A DNA stretch of 58,752 bases from JARIHD01 sp964503715 (GCA_964503715.1 CAZDAD010000005.1:1-58752); one strand, 5' to 3'. Positions 9,025 through 17,957 are shown, counted from the first letter of the stretch. Program-made: numbers and translations. Notes: a model not told the origin generated them from the letters alone.

Positions 9025-10347
9025 ATGAGTAAAATCGCAGTTATTGGAACAGGTTACGTTGGCCTAGTAACCGGAGTCTGCTTTGCAGATCTCGGCCACA
9101 GAGTCATTTGTATGGATATAGATGAGTCCAAAATTGAGTCTATGAAGGACCATAGGCTTCCTATATATGAGCCTGGGCTGCAAGAGGTTTTTGATCGAGT
9201 GATTGAATCACAGACACTATCATTTACTAGTAGTCTTGAGGCGGCAGTCGAAGAAGCAGAAATAGCATTTTTGGCATTGCCTACACCGCCAGGGGCTGAT
9301 GGGTCAGCGGATTTATCGGCAGTGCTTAGCGTTGCTAGTGCGCTCGGACCGATACTAAAAGATCGCAAGGTAGTAATTGTTGACAAGAGTACTGTTCCTG
9401 TTGGTACTGCCGAAAAAGTTCAGTCTATACTTAGTAAGTCAGGTGCTACTCAGGCGGTGGTTGTGTCCAACCCCGAATTTTTACGTGAAGGATTTGCACT
9501 ACACGATTTCATGCACCCCGACCGAGTAGTGATTGGCTCAAGTAGTTCATGGGCGTCTGATTTAATGACTGAGTTATATAGACCTGTCACTGACGAAAAG
9601 CACCCGTTAATTAATATGGATGAACGATCGGCCGAACTCACGAAGTACGCCGCTAACTCTTTCCTTGCAGTGAAAATAACTTTCATGAATCAGATAGCTA
9701 ATCTATGTGAGCGTCTAGGCGTCAATGTCGATAGCGTACGCCACGGTATAGGTACGGACGAAAGGATTGGCAGTAGATTCTTGTTCCCTGGTATAGGCTA
9801 CGGCGGTAGCTGTTTTCCCAAGGACGTTCAGGCGCTCCTAAAGACTTCTGAGGAGTACGATTACGACTTTGGTCTGCTCAGCCAAACAATAGATATAAAT
9901 CAGGCGCAAAAATCCATCTTGGCCAGCAAAATTGCGAGTTACTTTGGTGGAGATATTACAGGAAAAATAATTGCTGTCTGGGGTCTTGCTTTCAAGCCCG
10001 ATACTGATGATGTACGTGAATCGGCGGCTTTTTATACCATTAGAAAGCTTATCGAAATGGGTGCCGAGGTCGTGGCTTATGACCCTGAGGCTATGAAAAA
10101 TAGTCGCAAGGTGCTTGGTGATATCGAAGGCTTAAAATATGCATCGACCGCCTTAGAGGCCATAGACGGTGCGGATGCTTTGGCAGTAATTACAGAGTGG
10201 GACGAGTTCAAAAAAGCTGACATAGATTTTATTAAACGGAGGCTGGCGCAGCCCGTTATTTTTGATGGCCGCAATATATATGATCTCGATGATATGCGTC
10301 GAGCAGGCATACATTACGAGAGCATTGGCCGCCCTGTAGTTAACTAG
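9025..10347 (+). CDS. ugd: UDP-glucose 6-dehydrogenase
   Basis: 440 aa. It has the N-terminal Rossmann motif GTGYVGLVTG, the catalytic cysteine motif GYGGSCFPKD, and the C-terminal UDP-binding domain (WGLAFKPDTDDVRESAA). It oxidises UDP-glucose to UDP-glucuronate with two NAD+. With the adjacent GT2 and GT-C proteins this suggests uronic-acid-containing surface glycans. TATAAT (9009-9014) lies 10 nt before the ATG and 7 nt before an in-frame TTG at 9022. The mRNA is probably leaderless, and TTG-ATG could both be at its 5' end. Confidence 0.95.
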   Translation: MSKIAVIGTGYVGLVTGVCFADLGHRVICMDIDESKIESMKDHRLPIYEPGLQEVFDRVIESQTLSFTSSLEAAVEEAEIAFLALPTPPGADGSADLSAVLSVASALGPILKDRKVVIVDKSTVPVGTAEKVQSILSKSGATQAVVVSNPEFLREGFALHDFMHPDRVVIGSSSSWASDLMTELYRPVTDEKHPLINMDERSAELTKYAANSFLAVKITFMNQIANLCERLGVNVDSVRHGIGTDERIGSRFLFPGIGYGGSCFPKDVQALLKTSEEYDYDFGLLSQTIDINQAQKSILASKIASYFGGDITGKIIAVWGLAFKPDTDDVRESAAFYTIRKLIEMGAEVVAYDPEAMKNSRKVLGDIEGLKYASTALEAIDGADALAVITEWDEFKKADIDFIKRRLAQPVIFDGRNIYDLDDMRRAGIHYESIGRPVVN

Positions 10348-10395
10348 CGGCTGTAATCTACCAATGTCGACTTAACTGAGTAGTCGCTAGCTAGC

Positions 10396-12744
10396 CTAAT
10401 CCAAATCTGTTGCATCGAGCGTGATGTGATCGCCAGCTTTGGCCTCACTACGTAGAATTTTCTTGGCGATTGTGTCTTCGACCATTCTTTGGATAGCTCG
10501 CCGCATTGGTCTGGCGCCAAATTCTGGATCATATCCTGCGTTGGCTACCTTCTGTAGCGCTTCTTGAGTTAAGTCAACCGTGATTTGCTGATTAGCCAGG
10601 GTCTTGTTTACCTCTGCAAGCATTAATTTAGCGACCTGGCCCATCTCGTCCTGATTAAGTGGTCTGAAAAGTACAACTTCATCGAATCTATTGACTAGCT
10701 CTGGCTTGAACTGACCGTTACCTATGAGCTTATCAATCAATATTCTATCAAAGCCGTCCAGACTGCCCTGTTCTCTAACTCGTTGGCTAATGTCAGCCGC
10801 ACCTGCGTTGGAGGTTGCAATTATAATGCTGCTGCGGAACGAAGCCATTCTGCCCTGTTCGTCTGTCAGTTGGCCTTCATCGAGCATCTGGAGCATTAGG
10901 TTCAAGATATTAGGATGGGCTTTCTCTATCTCGTCCAGTAGTACAACTGAGAATGGCTGCTCACGTATATTGAGGAGTAGGCCACGTTCGTTGGTACCAC
11001 CCGACGATAGGATACGCTTAACGTCTGAGGGTTGTTGGTATTCACTCATGTCGAGACGAATAACCTGTTTCTCGTCACCAAAATAAATTGCTGCAAGGCT
11101 ACGGGCTAGTTCGGTCTTGCCGACCCCTGTTGGGCCAAGGAACAGGAAGCTGCCGACAGGTCTCTTGGGATTGGCTACACCTGCTCTGCCACGCCTCAGT
11201 GCCGCAGCAACGGCACCAACAGCGTGAACCTGGTTAATCATTCGCTCGTGTATCTTATCTTCGAGGTTCAGCAGCATATCTGCCTCAGGCGCCTGGGCTG
11301 ACGAGACCTTTATTCCCTTGATTCTCTCTAGCGCAGTCTTGACTGAATCAGCAGTTACGGCGTTACCGTCCGCATAAGCCATGGACTGTTCAAGCAAGCG
11401 CTCTGCCTTGGCGGGATAAGCTTGGTCCTGCATATATTGACCACTGAGCCTATACGCTTCGCGGACGGCCTCGTAGCTGATAATTAGCTTGTTGTGGTAT
11501 TCATATATAAGAGCCGTGTCCTCGACGATTTTATAGATTGTGTTTTCGCTTGGTTCCTTGACAGTTATAGCTGTCATGCCGTTGGCTAATGCAGGATACT
11601 GACCCCGTAACTGCTGCCAAAAAGCAGGTGTCAGCGAAGTAATTATGTGAATGTTGCGGTTTTTGAGCAGCGGCATCAATAGTTGGCTCATATCGAACGC
11701 ACCAACACCTTTTCCGAAGAACAGTTCAGCGTCATCTAGAAACAAGATTATGTTACCTGCCGCTACGGCTTCGCTAAATATAGTTATGAGTAGTTTCTCT
11801 AGCTGCGCACCGCTGAAGGATACAATTTGGGCAGCGTTCAGGGACACAATTTGGTGGTATTGTAGGGCTGGGTCCTTGGCTTCGAGCAGTCGCTGGGCAA
11901 GTCCTAGCACTAGGCTACTTTTGCCCACTCCGTCTTCGCCAACTAGAGCAACCGCATTATTGCGAGATAGTGATGCCACAATGCTATCCATGAGTTCGGT
12001 ATGAGCTATGAAGTGTGCGCCACCGCTTCTCTCGACTGATTCACTAATGTTATGGCTAAAACTTTCCAAGGTTGGTGTGTAGCCACTGGCCCAATCTCGG
12101 CCAATGCCTCCAAAATAAGGTTTGGGCACACGTATATAGGCTAGTTGACGTTCGAGCCAGTTCAACACCTCGCCTGTTTCCTCAATATGTAGCTTTCTAT
12201 CTGTTAGGTACTGCTTTATGACAGGCGAGTTGAGGATAATAGCAATAACTACTATACCCGCATGAAGCTGATGGGGCTTAACTTTATCGTATAGCTTAGC
12301 TGATTCATACCAGATTATATTTAGATCGTGTGGCTTATCGCTAATAATGCTTGATAAACTTCTGGAATCTATGAGCAAATGATTGAGCACGAACCTGCCC
12401 TCGGTAGTTTTGGCGGCCGACTGCCAGACTGATCTGGGCGTAGCATTTTTGTCTATCAGAGACAGGAAATGCGGCTCCATAACGTCATCCAGGAATTCGG
12501 CCTTGTTATTGGGTGGTATATTTTTGAGCTCATAGCGGTACCAGAGACTGACTATTAGGCATAGAATAGCCGTAGCCAGTACCAAGAAGCCGATTCTTTC
12601 AATCCGCAAATATATCAAGGCTCCACCACTGATAGTACCTAGTGCCGAATAAGTAAATAGCAGTTTCTCAATATTGTTGCCAAAGCGTCTGGCTAAGCGA
12701 GCTTTACGTGAACGTAGGCTGCCGAGATGAAGCTGCTCTTTCAT
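10396..12744 (-). CDS. Membrane-anchored ClpC/ClpB-like AAA+ ATPase
   Basis: 782 aa. Two TM helices (about residues 29-47 and 50-68) replace the usual start of a soluble Clp protein. A divergent ~150-residue region follows, then two AAA+ modules. Module 1 has Walker A GEDGVGKSS and Walker B IILFLDDAE. Module 2 has GPTGVGKTE, VVLLDEIEKAHP and the sensor/arginine region GARPMRRAIQR typical of Clp/Hsp100. No middle domain of ClpB length is seen. It is translationally coupled (ATGA) to the small membrane protein upstream. It probably unfolds proteins at the membrane; whether it feeds ClpP cannot be judged here. Confidence 0.85.
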   Translation of the reverse strand: MKEQLHLGSLRSRKARLARRFGNNIEKLLFTYSALGTISGGALIYLRIERIGFLVLATAILCLIVSLWYRYELKNIPPNNKAEFLDDVMEPHFLSLIDKNATPRSVWQSAAKTTEGRFVLNHLLIDSRSLSSIISDKPHDLNIIWYESAKLYDKVKPHQLHAGIVVIAIILNSPVIKQYLTDRKLHIEETGEVLNWLERQLAYIRVPKPYFGGIGRDWASGYTPTLESFSHNISESVERSGGAHFIAHTELMDSIVASLSRNNAVALVGEDGVGKSSLVLGLAQRLLEAKDPALQYHQIVSLNAAQIVSFSGAQLEKLLITIFSEAVAAGNIILFLDDAELFFGKGVGAFDMSQLLMPLLKNRNIHIITSLTPAFWQQLRGQYPALANGMTAITVKEPSENTIYKIVEDTALIYEYHNKLIISYEAVREAYRLSGQYMQDQAYPAKAERLLEQSMAYADGNAVTADSVKTALERIKGIKVSSAQAPEADMLLNLEDKIHERMINQVHAVGAVAAALRRGRAGVANPKRPVGSFLFLGPTGVGKTELARSLAAIYFGDEKQVIRLDMSEYQQPSDVKRILSSGGTNERGLLLNIREQPFSVVLLDEIEKAHPNILNLMLQMLDEGQLTDEQGRMASFRSSIIIATSNAGAADISQRVREQGSLDGFDRILIDKLIGNGQFKPELVNRFDEVVLFRPLNQDEMGQVAKLMLAEVNKTLANQQITVDLTQEALQKVANAGYDPEFGARPMRRAIQRMVEDTIAKKILRSEAKAGDHITLDATDLD

Positions 12745-13100
12745 CCCATTACCACCCTATACAGACTATAAATGAGCACCATAGGTAACAATGGCCAAGC
12801 TATAGCCACGACGGTCGTATAGATAGCGGTCAGGGCGCAAACTACGCAGGCACTAATAAGAACCAGTAGCCTGACTACAAACCCCACACAACGTGATATT
12901 AGGTTATCGAAGGCTGCCTGGATTTTGGCGTCTAGGCCCCTACCTGGTGGACTCATAATTCGCCGCCATGGCGCAAAGAGGGTCCGTAACAACACGGGTA
13001 TGGAGAATGTCCGACTAGTTTGCGTGGTCATCGAAGTAATCCGCTTCGCTGCATCAAGCCAGCCGCTGGTGTACCACCAACGAATCATCTCAACAATCAT
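12741..13100 (-). CDS. Small membrane protein coupled to the Clp-like ATPase
   Basis: 119 aa, function unknown. The N-terminal amphipathic part has Trp/Arg-rich segments (IRWWYTSGW; FSIPVLLRTLFAPWRRI). Two closely spaced C-terminal TM helices follow (about residues 69-92 and 95-115). The ATG at 13100 is preferred over the GTG at 13115 because TACAAT (13112-13107) lies inside the longer reading and exactly 6 nt before this ATG. The gene overlaps the Clp-like gene by 4 bp, so the products probably form a membrane complex. Confidence 0.7.
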   Translation of the reverse strand: MIVEMIRWWYTSGWLDAAKRITSMTTQTSRTFSIPVLLRTLFAPWRRIMSPPGRGLDAKIQAAFDNLISRCVGFVVRLLVLISACVVCALTAIYTTVVAIAWPLLPMVLIYSLYRVVMG

Positions 13101-13173
13101 AAGCATATTGTACACACTTATCGAGCTACTATCAAAGCTGATGTATCGATGTAAATGTCACTCCAAAGCCCTA

Positions 13174-13202
13174 TTGCCTACAAGCTTAAGCATTTCTATA
13201 AT
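13174..13202 (+). promoter_or_regulatory. Promoter with long leader ahead of the 13446 gene
   Basis: TTGCCT (13174-13179), a 17-bp spacer, then TATAAT (13197-13202). Transcription would start near 13209, giving a leader of about 237 nt before the gene at 13446. In this window of mostly leaderless starts that is unusually long. The 13116-13445 interval holds no other gene that I can support. Confidence 0.5.
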
Positions 13203-13389
13203 AGTAGTTAGCAATGTGAGTGCTGGCTGGCGATATGTCAGACTTCCTACTTGCAGGCTTATTAATCTTGGGAGTCATGCATACCAGACTTTTGGAGCCC
13301 CTGACTACCCTTATCAAGCAAGACATGTGAATACACGCCAATGGGAACGGCCAAGCAGCGTCACATATCTATAACTCAAAACCGTTCAG

Positions 13390-13409
13390 CGTTAACAAAA
13401 ACTTTAACG
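13390..13409. repeat. Inverted repeat CGTTAA-N8-TTAACG
   Basis: Perfect 6-bp inverted repeat with an 8-nt centre, ending 36 nt before the start codon at 13446. Size and symmetry suit a repressor operator. No matching copy is seen before the paralogous gene at 31591. Confidence 0.4.
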
Positions 13410-13445
13410 TATTTCTTTAAATTAACTATTTTTGAGGAGCTTGAT

Positions 13446-13730
13446 ATGAAAAAATACTTTAATTGCGTACCAGTTAATCGCGAAGTGTCCGTTACTGCCA
13501 TGTATTTTGAAAATAACAATGGTCTGCACTGTTATCCTAGGCGCATAGAATATAATGGCCATGAATATACTTTTATGCGTGGCCTACGGTACCTAATCCA
13601 AAAAGGCCAACGTATGGTCCAGGTATTTGATATGACGGACGGTCAGGCTCAGTATCGACTTAACTTTGACCAAGACCAAAAGCTTTGGACTCTGGTTGAC
13701 ATAGCCGAGCCACCGAGGGTTATGGTCTAG
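13446..13730 (+). CDS. Small protein, paralogue of the Y-polymerase-linked protein at 31591
   Basis: 94 aa, no recognised family. The start is the ATG at 13446 with Shine-Dalgarno GAGGAG 7 nt upstream. The reading frame is open further upstream but has no signal there. The C-terminal half (GQRMVQVFDMTDG, YRLNFD, LWTLVDI) matches the product at 31591-31890 (GHRMIHVFDMSDG, YRLEFD, TWILVAV). The bases before the two start codons also match closely (GGAGCTTGATATG against GGAGATTGATATG). The other copy is coupled to a Y-family polymerase, so a link with DNA damage is possible, but nothing here proves it. The 3' end overlaps the convergent lipid kinase by 11 bp. Confidence 0.75.
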   Translation: MKKYFNCVPVNREVSVTAMYFENNNGLHCYPRRIEYNGHEYTFMRGLRYLIQKGQRMVQVFDMTDGQAQYRLNFDQDQKLWTLVDIAEPPRVMV

Positions 13731-14721
13731 CGTCTTTGGAGTAGGACGTTTTGTGTCGGCGTCGCTTGTTCTTACCTAGTAAAATACTGACGGCATTGAA
13801 CGATTGGGGACAAAGTTGGATTTCAACTTTCGTCCCTTTCTTTATCTCAAGTGGTTCACCATCGAAGTGCGCCCAAACATCTTGGTGTGTCGTGAAGTAC
13901 GCATAATTGCGCAGGAATTTAGAAGAGACCTTTCTATTGATTGCGTTGGCGAGTTTGGGTATGGCCGAGGTGATTTTTTTGTGCTCCAAGGTATGTAAGT
14001 AAAACATTTCATCAGTCAGTTCCACTGGTAAGTATTTGAGTTTAGCCATGCGTGAGCCGTTTGCAAAGGTTCGTTCATAAACAACGTGTACATCATCAGC
14101 ATCTTTGACCGCAAACTTAGGTGCATCCACCAGTGCCCCTATGACGGTCAGTAGGCTTTGAGCTAAATGACCGCCTGGCAAGGCATGTAGCTTACTTTGC
14201 CTGTGGGCGGGCTTATTAAGGCCCATGGCTGCAAAGGCAGTCGCACCAAAGCCCGCATAACATATAGCGATTCTCTCAGTGACCTGCTTGCGTAGAGTCA
14301 TCCTGCACTGCATTGGGTGAATCGGAACTATATTGGACGAAGTAATTATTTTCTCGAGTGATGCTTGGGAGTAGTTGCCATTGAGCATGTGGGCCAAATC
14401 GTTAGCGTTGCCTCCCCACAGCGGAAGAATTGGCGTAGATTTTTGTTCGCTAGATAGCTTTTTGGAATAAATTAGCGTCTGTACTACATGGCTGGACGTG
14501 CCATCACCTGCGGCGATACATAGCCAACTATCAGCACCGAGATGGCGAGCATTGGCAACAAGGACTTCTTCGAAGTCACGATTAGCGTCGATAGGAGTCT
14601 CGATGCGAACAAACTTTGTGTCAGGCAAAAACTGCTCAAGAGTATTTATCTTGAGCTTTGTCTTGCTGGCCCTAGTGCTGGCAGGGTTAAATATAACCAC
14701 GCATGTCTTAGGTTTATTCAC
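13720..14721 (-). CDS. Diacylglycerol/lipid kinase family protein
   Basis: 333 aa with the DAGK/sphingosine-kinase catalytic fold. It has an N-terminal VVIFNPAS segment, the nucleotide loop AAGDGTSS (GGDGT in most members) and PLWGGNANDLA in place of PLGTGND. These changes retain the core GDGT and ND residues, so activity is plausible. It may phosphorylate diacylglycerol for lipid recycling; the adjacent divergent gene is a CDP-alcohol phosphatidyltransferase. The start is GTG at 14721, with GATACT 9 nt before it (leaderless type). Confidence 0.82.
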   Translation of the reverse strand: MNKPKTCVVIFNPASTRASKTKLKINTLEQFLPDTKFVRIETPIDANRDFEEVLVANARHLGADSWLCIAAGDGTSSHVVQTLIYSKKLSSEQKSTPILPLWGGNANDLAHMLNGNYSQASLEKIITSSNIVPIHPMQCRMTLRKQVTERIAICYAGFGATAFAAMGLNKPAHRQSKLHALPGGHLAQSLLTVIGALVDAPKFAVKDADDVHVVYERTFANGSRMAKLKYLPVELTDEMFYLHTLEHKKITSAIPKLANAINRKVSSKFLRNYAYFTTHQDVWAHFDGEPLEIKKGTKVEIQLCPQSFNAVSILLGKNKRRRHKTSYSKDARP

Positions 14722-14776
14722 TATGGGTTAAGTATCCCATATGTTTAGTCAAAAAGCTTGGTATAATTGCAAACAG

Positions 14777-15325
14777 ATGAAACGCAATGATTTCCGATGG
14801 CTACCAAACTTCTTGTCTTCTCTCCGTATACCACTGGCTGTGGGTCTGTATATAATGGCCTCGCAACAGCAGTGGTGGCCTGCTATATGGTTTTTGTGTT
14901 TGGCGCTGTTGACTGACTTCTTGGACGGTTTGGCTGCCAAAAAGCTGCATGCTGAGTCGACGCTCGGGGGGCACATTGACAGAGTGGCCGACTTCTCCTT
15001 GGCCTTAGCGGGCGTTCTGGGTCTGGCAAGGGGCGCAGATTTGGTCACCGATGGAGTCATATATCTGGGTTTAGCTGTGTCTTTGGTGATTGGCTATGTT
15101 AAGTTCTTGATGAACCCCGACTCACTGTTCTATAGGGTAACTGCAATAGTCTCATTATCGTTATTGTTCGGTACTTGGACTTTCATAGCATGGGGCCTAA
15201 TAACTCAGATAATTGGCTGGAGTTGGTGGTTTCCGCCTATCACAGCAGTATTGCTATTTATTGGTGCAAGTCTCAAGAAACATCGACTAAAGGCCTGGTT
15301 CGGCTGGTTAGTAGATAGGAAATAA
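14777..15325 (+). CDS. CDP-alcohol phosphatidyltransferase (PgsA-like)
   Basis: 182 aa, about five or six TM helices. The active-site signature of the family is present: D-x2-DG-x2-A ... G-x3-D-x3-D, here DFLDGLAAKK followed by GGHIDRVAD. The arginine of the usual AR is a lysine. It probably makes phosphatidylglycerophosphate or a related phospholipid from a CDP-lipid. The ATG at 14777 follows TATAAT (14762-14767) by 9 nt. The in-frame ATG at 14741 lies upstream of that box, so the shorter protein is preferred. The divergent neighbour is the lipid kinase. Confidence 0.85.
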   Translation: MKRNDFRWLPNFLSSLRIPLAVGLYIMASQQQWWPAIWFLCLALLTDFLDGLAAKKLHAESTLGGHIDRVADFSLALAGVLGLARGADLVTDGVIYLGLAVSLVIGYVKFLMNPDSLFYRVTAIVSLSLLFGTWTFIAWGLITQIIGWSWWFPPITAVLLFIGASLKKHRLKAWFGWLVDRK

Positions 15326-15327
15326 AT

Positions 15328-15855
15328 CTACTTTGTGAACCTGCTAGATAGCTCAACCATCTTGTCATAATCGACATAATCGTGGGTCTGACCAGGCCAC
15401 ATAATGGTCGTGGCATCGTCAATCATCTCATCTTTAAGTCTAGATTGGAGCATTTCGTACGAGCCGAAGGGATCATCTTGGTTCTGTACAAAAATAATTT
15501 TTGATTGGTCTATCGATGATAGCCACTTGCCCAGAGGCCGTGCTCCAGGGTTAGTTGACTTAATCGGTGTGCCAAAGAATAACAGACCCTTGGGCTTCAG
15601 TATCCCTCTGTTCACGCCCTGGCTAGCCAAAATGGTACCTATCGATTTGCCAATAATTATATATGGCTCAAAGCTATCGACAGTTTCATTGAGCTTCGAT
15701 AGCTCAAGATTAATTTTGCAAAAAGGTTCGCCTGTTTGCCAATGTTGGTAGTCCCAGACCAGTACCTTGTCGAACAGCGGCCCAACGTTGGCGGCTACTT
15801 CTCTAACCCAGGCATGATGTCTCGGGCTATTACCGCCTAAGATTACTAAGTTCAT
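15328..15855 (-). CDS. Small alpha/beta-hydrolase-like protein
   Basis: 175 aa. The N-terminal MNLVILGGNSPRHHAW suits the first strand and oxyanion region. GKSIG is a nucleophile elbow (G-x-S-x-G). The C-terminal GQTHDY supplies a likely catalytic His, and QDDPFG a possible Asp. It resembles compact serine hydrolases of the RBBP9/dienelactone type; substrate unknown. TATTAT is exactly 6 nt before the ATG (leaderless type). The 3' end nearly abuts the convergent phosphatidyltransferase gene. Confidence 0.68.
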   Translation of the reverse strand: MNLVILGGNSPRHHAWVREVAANVGPLFDKVLVWDYQHWQTGEPFCKINLELSKLNETVDSFEPYIIIGKSIGTILASQGVNRGILKPKGLLFFGTPIKSTNPGARPLGKWLSSIDQSKIIFVQNQDDPFGSYEMLQSRLKDEMIDDATTIMWPGQTHDYVDYDKMVELSSRFTK

Positions 15856-15901
15856 GGTCTAATAATAGCCTGTTATGAGCAAGATAGTCTACAATATAAA
15901 C

Positions 15902-16168
15902 ATGACAAAAAAGACAGATAGTGATAGACCTAACGACAAGGAACTGCTAGAGCTTGGTGGCAAGCTACGTGACTTTTACGAGCATGGGTATATCAACAAG
16001 AAACAAGCGGTATTCTATAGTTTTATGAAGGGTGTTGCTGGTGGTGCGGGTGCCTTTGTAGGTGGTACCTTGGTCATAGCTCTAGTTGTTTGGATGCTAA
16101 GCCTGTTCGACCAGGTACCTTTAGTCGGTCGAGTCTTTGAGGCCTTACAAAAGGCTCTTCAGAGGTAG
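15902..16168 (+). CDS. DUF5665-type small membrane protein
   Basis: 88 aa. A charged N-terminal helix (LLELGGKLRDFYEHGYINKK) is followed by one glycine-rich TM segment (about residues 45-68) and a short amphipathic end. This matches small DUF5665 proteins of unknown function. The start at 15902 is chosen because TACAAT (15890-15895) ends exactly 6 nt upstream. An in-frame ATG at 15875 would put the promoter box inside the gene. Confidence 0.75.
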   Translation: MTKKTDSDRPNDKELLELGGKLRDFYEHGYINKKQAVFYSFMKGVAGGAGAFVGGTLVIALVVWMLSLFDQVPLVGRVFEALQKALQR

Positions 16169-16169
16169 T

Positions 16170-17480
16170 CTACTCTTCGTTTTCGGACTTGGCAAAGCTC
16201 GGGAGAGTGCCAAAAGCACGCTGTTTTTTATTGAGCCAATATTTTGACTGACGGACCAGTTTAGCCTGATCTGCTGGATCGTCTAGTATGAACTTGATGG
16301 CCTCCTCGGCGAAGACTCGATTCTGAGACCCCTTTACCAGAACTACGCTATTCTCCAGCAGATTGTTTGCTAGTATTTCTCCTGCCCGATACGGGCTGTC
16401 GCACATCATAACTCGGCAGCCCCTTTCTATTGCTGCTTTGGCTAGATACTTATTGGCATCTGGCCCAAGAGTTACAACAAGCGATAGCTGTTTGGGGTCG
16501 CAGTATCTGCCTACCTCTTCGTGGGCCTCAGGGCTAAAGCGGCCCAGTTCATTCATGTTGCCAAGCAGCGCTATCTTGTTTGCTGACGGTATACTATATA
16601 GAGAGTCCAGAGCCGCACGAACAGCTTCGGGGCTTGAGTTGTAGCTCTCGTCGATTATTAAGCTATGCTTTATGCCCTCCAGATGCTGCATTCTGCCACC
16701 TACAGGAACGATGTTGGCTATGCCCGAAACGATTGAACTATCGCTACACCCCAGGCTATGAGCTACTACCGCCGCCGCTGTTGCAGAGTAAACTTGGAGC
16801 TTAGATGAGCTGTGTGACTCAGCTTTTAGCCAACTATCACGGCCCTCACTGATAGAGAATATAAAGCTCTCCCTGTTGCTACTAATAGTCTGGATGTGAT
16901 AATCGGCTGACTTGTCGAAGCCATATCTTAGAACATCGAGATTATCAAAGTATTTTTTATCGCATAGATCAGAGTTGACTATTAGTAAATCGGTAAACTG
17001 TGCGACAGCCAGCTCTTCTTTGGCTACGGCATCAATGTCGTCAAAGAACTCCATGTGTTCACGGGCTATTGAGGTAACAACTGCTACGTCGAGCTTTATA
17101 TACTTTCCAAATTCAGCAATTTGGCCAGGTCCATCGGTGCCAAGTTCCAAAACTACAACGTCGTAGGGGTAGTTTTGACGGATTTTAAACTCATTATTAA
17201 AAATGAGGGTCAGCCATGCAAAGGGATTCATGATATTTGGCATATCGCTGTCAAAGAATACCAAAGGGACAGAGATTATGTCGTTGTAATTACCCGACTG
17301 AAATCTAACTTTTTTTGAAGTAGACAGGACGTTGCTAATAGCGAATTTCGTGCCCGTCTTGCCATAACTACCAACTACGCCAACAATTCTCAGGTTTCTA
17401 TTACGCCTAATCAACCTATTGACTTGCCACCACATTACTGCCGCAAGGCGCAGCTTGATAAGATTTTTGATTTTGTGCAT
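16170..17480 (-). CDS. Mur ligase family protein, MurF-like
   Basis: 436 aa. It has the ATP loop GSYGKTGT (residues 37-44), the Mur-ligase central domain (VVLELGTDGPGQI; TSIAREHMEFF) and the MurF-type C-terminal start IDESYNSSPEAVRAAL. Canonical MurF has a ~100-residue UDP-substrate domain before the ATP loop. Here only a short basic/hydrophobic helix precedes it. The protein may use a different or lipid-linked substrate, or be a CPR-type MurF. TATAAT lies exactly 6 nt before the ATG (leaderless type). Confidence 0.8.
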   Translation of the reverse strand: MHKIKNLIKLRLAAVMWWQVNRLIRRNRNLRIVGVVGSYGKTGTKFAISNVLSTSKKVRFQSGNYNDIISVPLVFFDSDMPNIMNPFAWLTLIFNNEFKIRQNYPYDVVVLELGTDGPGQIAEFGKYIKLDVAVVTSIAREHMEFFDDIDAVAKEELAVAQFTDLLIVNSDLCDKKYFDNLDVLRYGFDKSADYHIQTISSNRESFIFSISEGRDSWLKAESHSSSKLQVYSATAAAVVAHSLGCSDSSIVSGIANIVPVGGRMQHLEGIKHSLIIDESYNSSPEAVRAALDSLYSIPSANKIALLGNMNELGRFSPEAHEEVGRYCDPKQLSLVVTLGPDANKYLAKAAIERGCRVMMCDSPYRAGEILANNLLENSVVLVKGSQNRVFAEEAIKFILDDPADQAKLVRQSKYWLNKKQRAFGTLPSFAKSENEE

Positions 17481-17508
17481 AGATTTATTATAGTCTGCCG
17501 ATTGGTCA

Positions 17509-17540
17509 AATAAAAAGAACCTCGCTGAAGAGCGAGGTTC
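17509..17540 (-). terminator. Intrinsic terminator of the GlsB-like gene
   Basis: Perfect 10-bp stem GAACCTCGCT / AGCGAGGTTC with a GAAG tetraloop (17517-17540). On the minus strand it is followed by TTTTTATT. It lies 70 nt downstream of the gene ending at 17612. Confidence 0.85.
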
Positions 17541-17611
17541 CCATGACCAATCCCGATTGTCTGCTAGGGTCTAAAATAATACGGACCTATCAAGCCAGAT
17601 CGTACCCGAGA

Positions 17612-17875
17612 TTAGCGAGCGCGTGAAAATGCGCGGACAACTGCTAGTAGTACAACTGAGCCACCCAAGGCTACTACAAAGCTCCAAAGATTCAGGCCGC
17701 TAGCACCGCTGAAGCCGAGTAGGTTAGCGATAAAGCCACCGATGAAAGCGCCGACGATACCTACAACAATGTTGGCTAGACCGCCCTGCTTGGCATCTGT
17801 GCCCATAATCATTGAGGCAACCCAACCAGCAAGTGCGCCTAAGATAATCCAACCTATAAGTGCAGTTAGTGTCAT
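17612..17875 (-). CDS. GlsB/YeaQ/YmgE family stress membrane protein
   Basis: 87 aa, three glycine-rich TM helices. The family pattern is clear: GWIILGALAGWVASMIMG, then GGLANIVVGIVGAFIGGF and a last helix. Members are small inner-membrane proteins induced by stress in other bacteria (transglycosylase-associated family); the molecular role is not known. A Shine-Dalgarno AGGGAG is 7 nt before the ATG and a strong terminator follows. A putative 30-aa reading frame precedes it on the same strand. Confidence 0.92.
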   Translation of the reverse strand: MTLTALIGWIILGALAGWVASMIMGTDAKQGGLANIVVGIVGAFIGGFIANLLGFSGASGLNLWSFVVALGGSVVLLAVVRAFSRAR

Positions 17876-17957
17876 TTGATATTTCTCCCTATATTTACTT
17901 AATTATTTTTACTCAAAAACCTTTTATCAGATCTCCGTTGCCATAGTCCAATCTGGA

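Noticed and set aside
15875..15901. Upstream start for the DUF5665 gene
   Set aside because: TACAAT lies within this extension, exactly 6 nt before the ATG at 15902.
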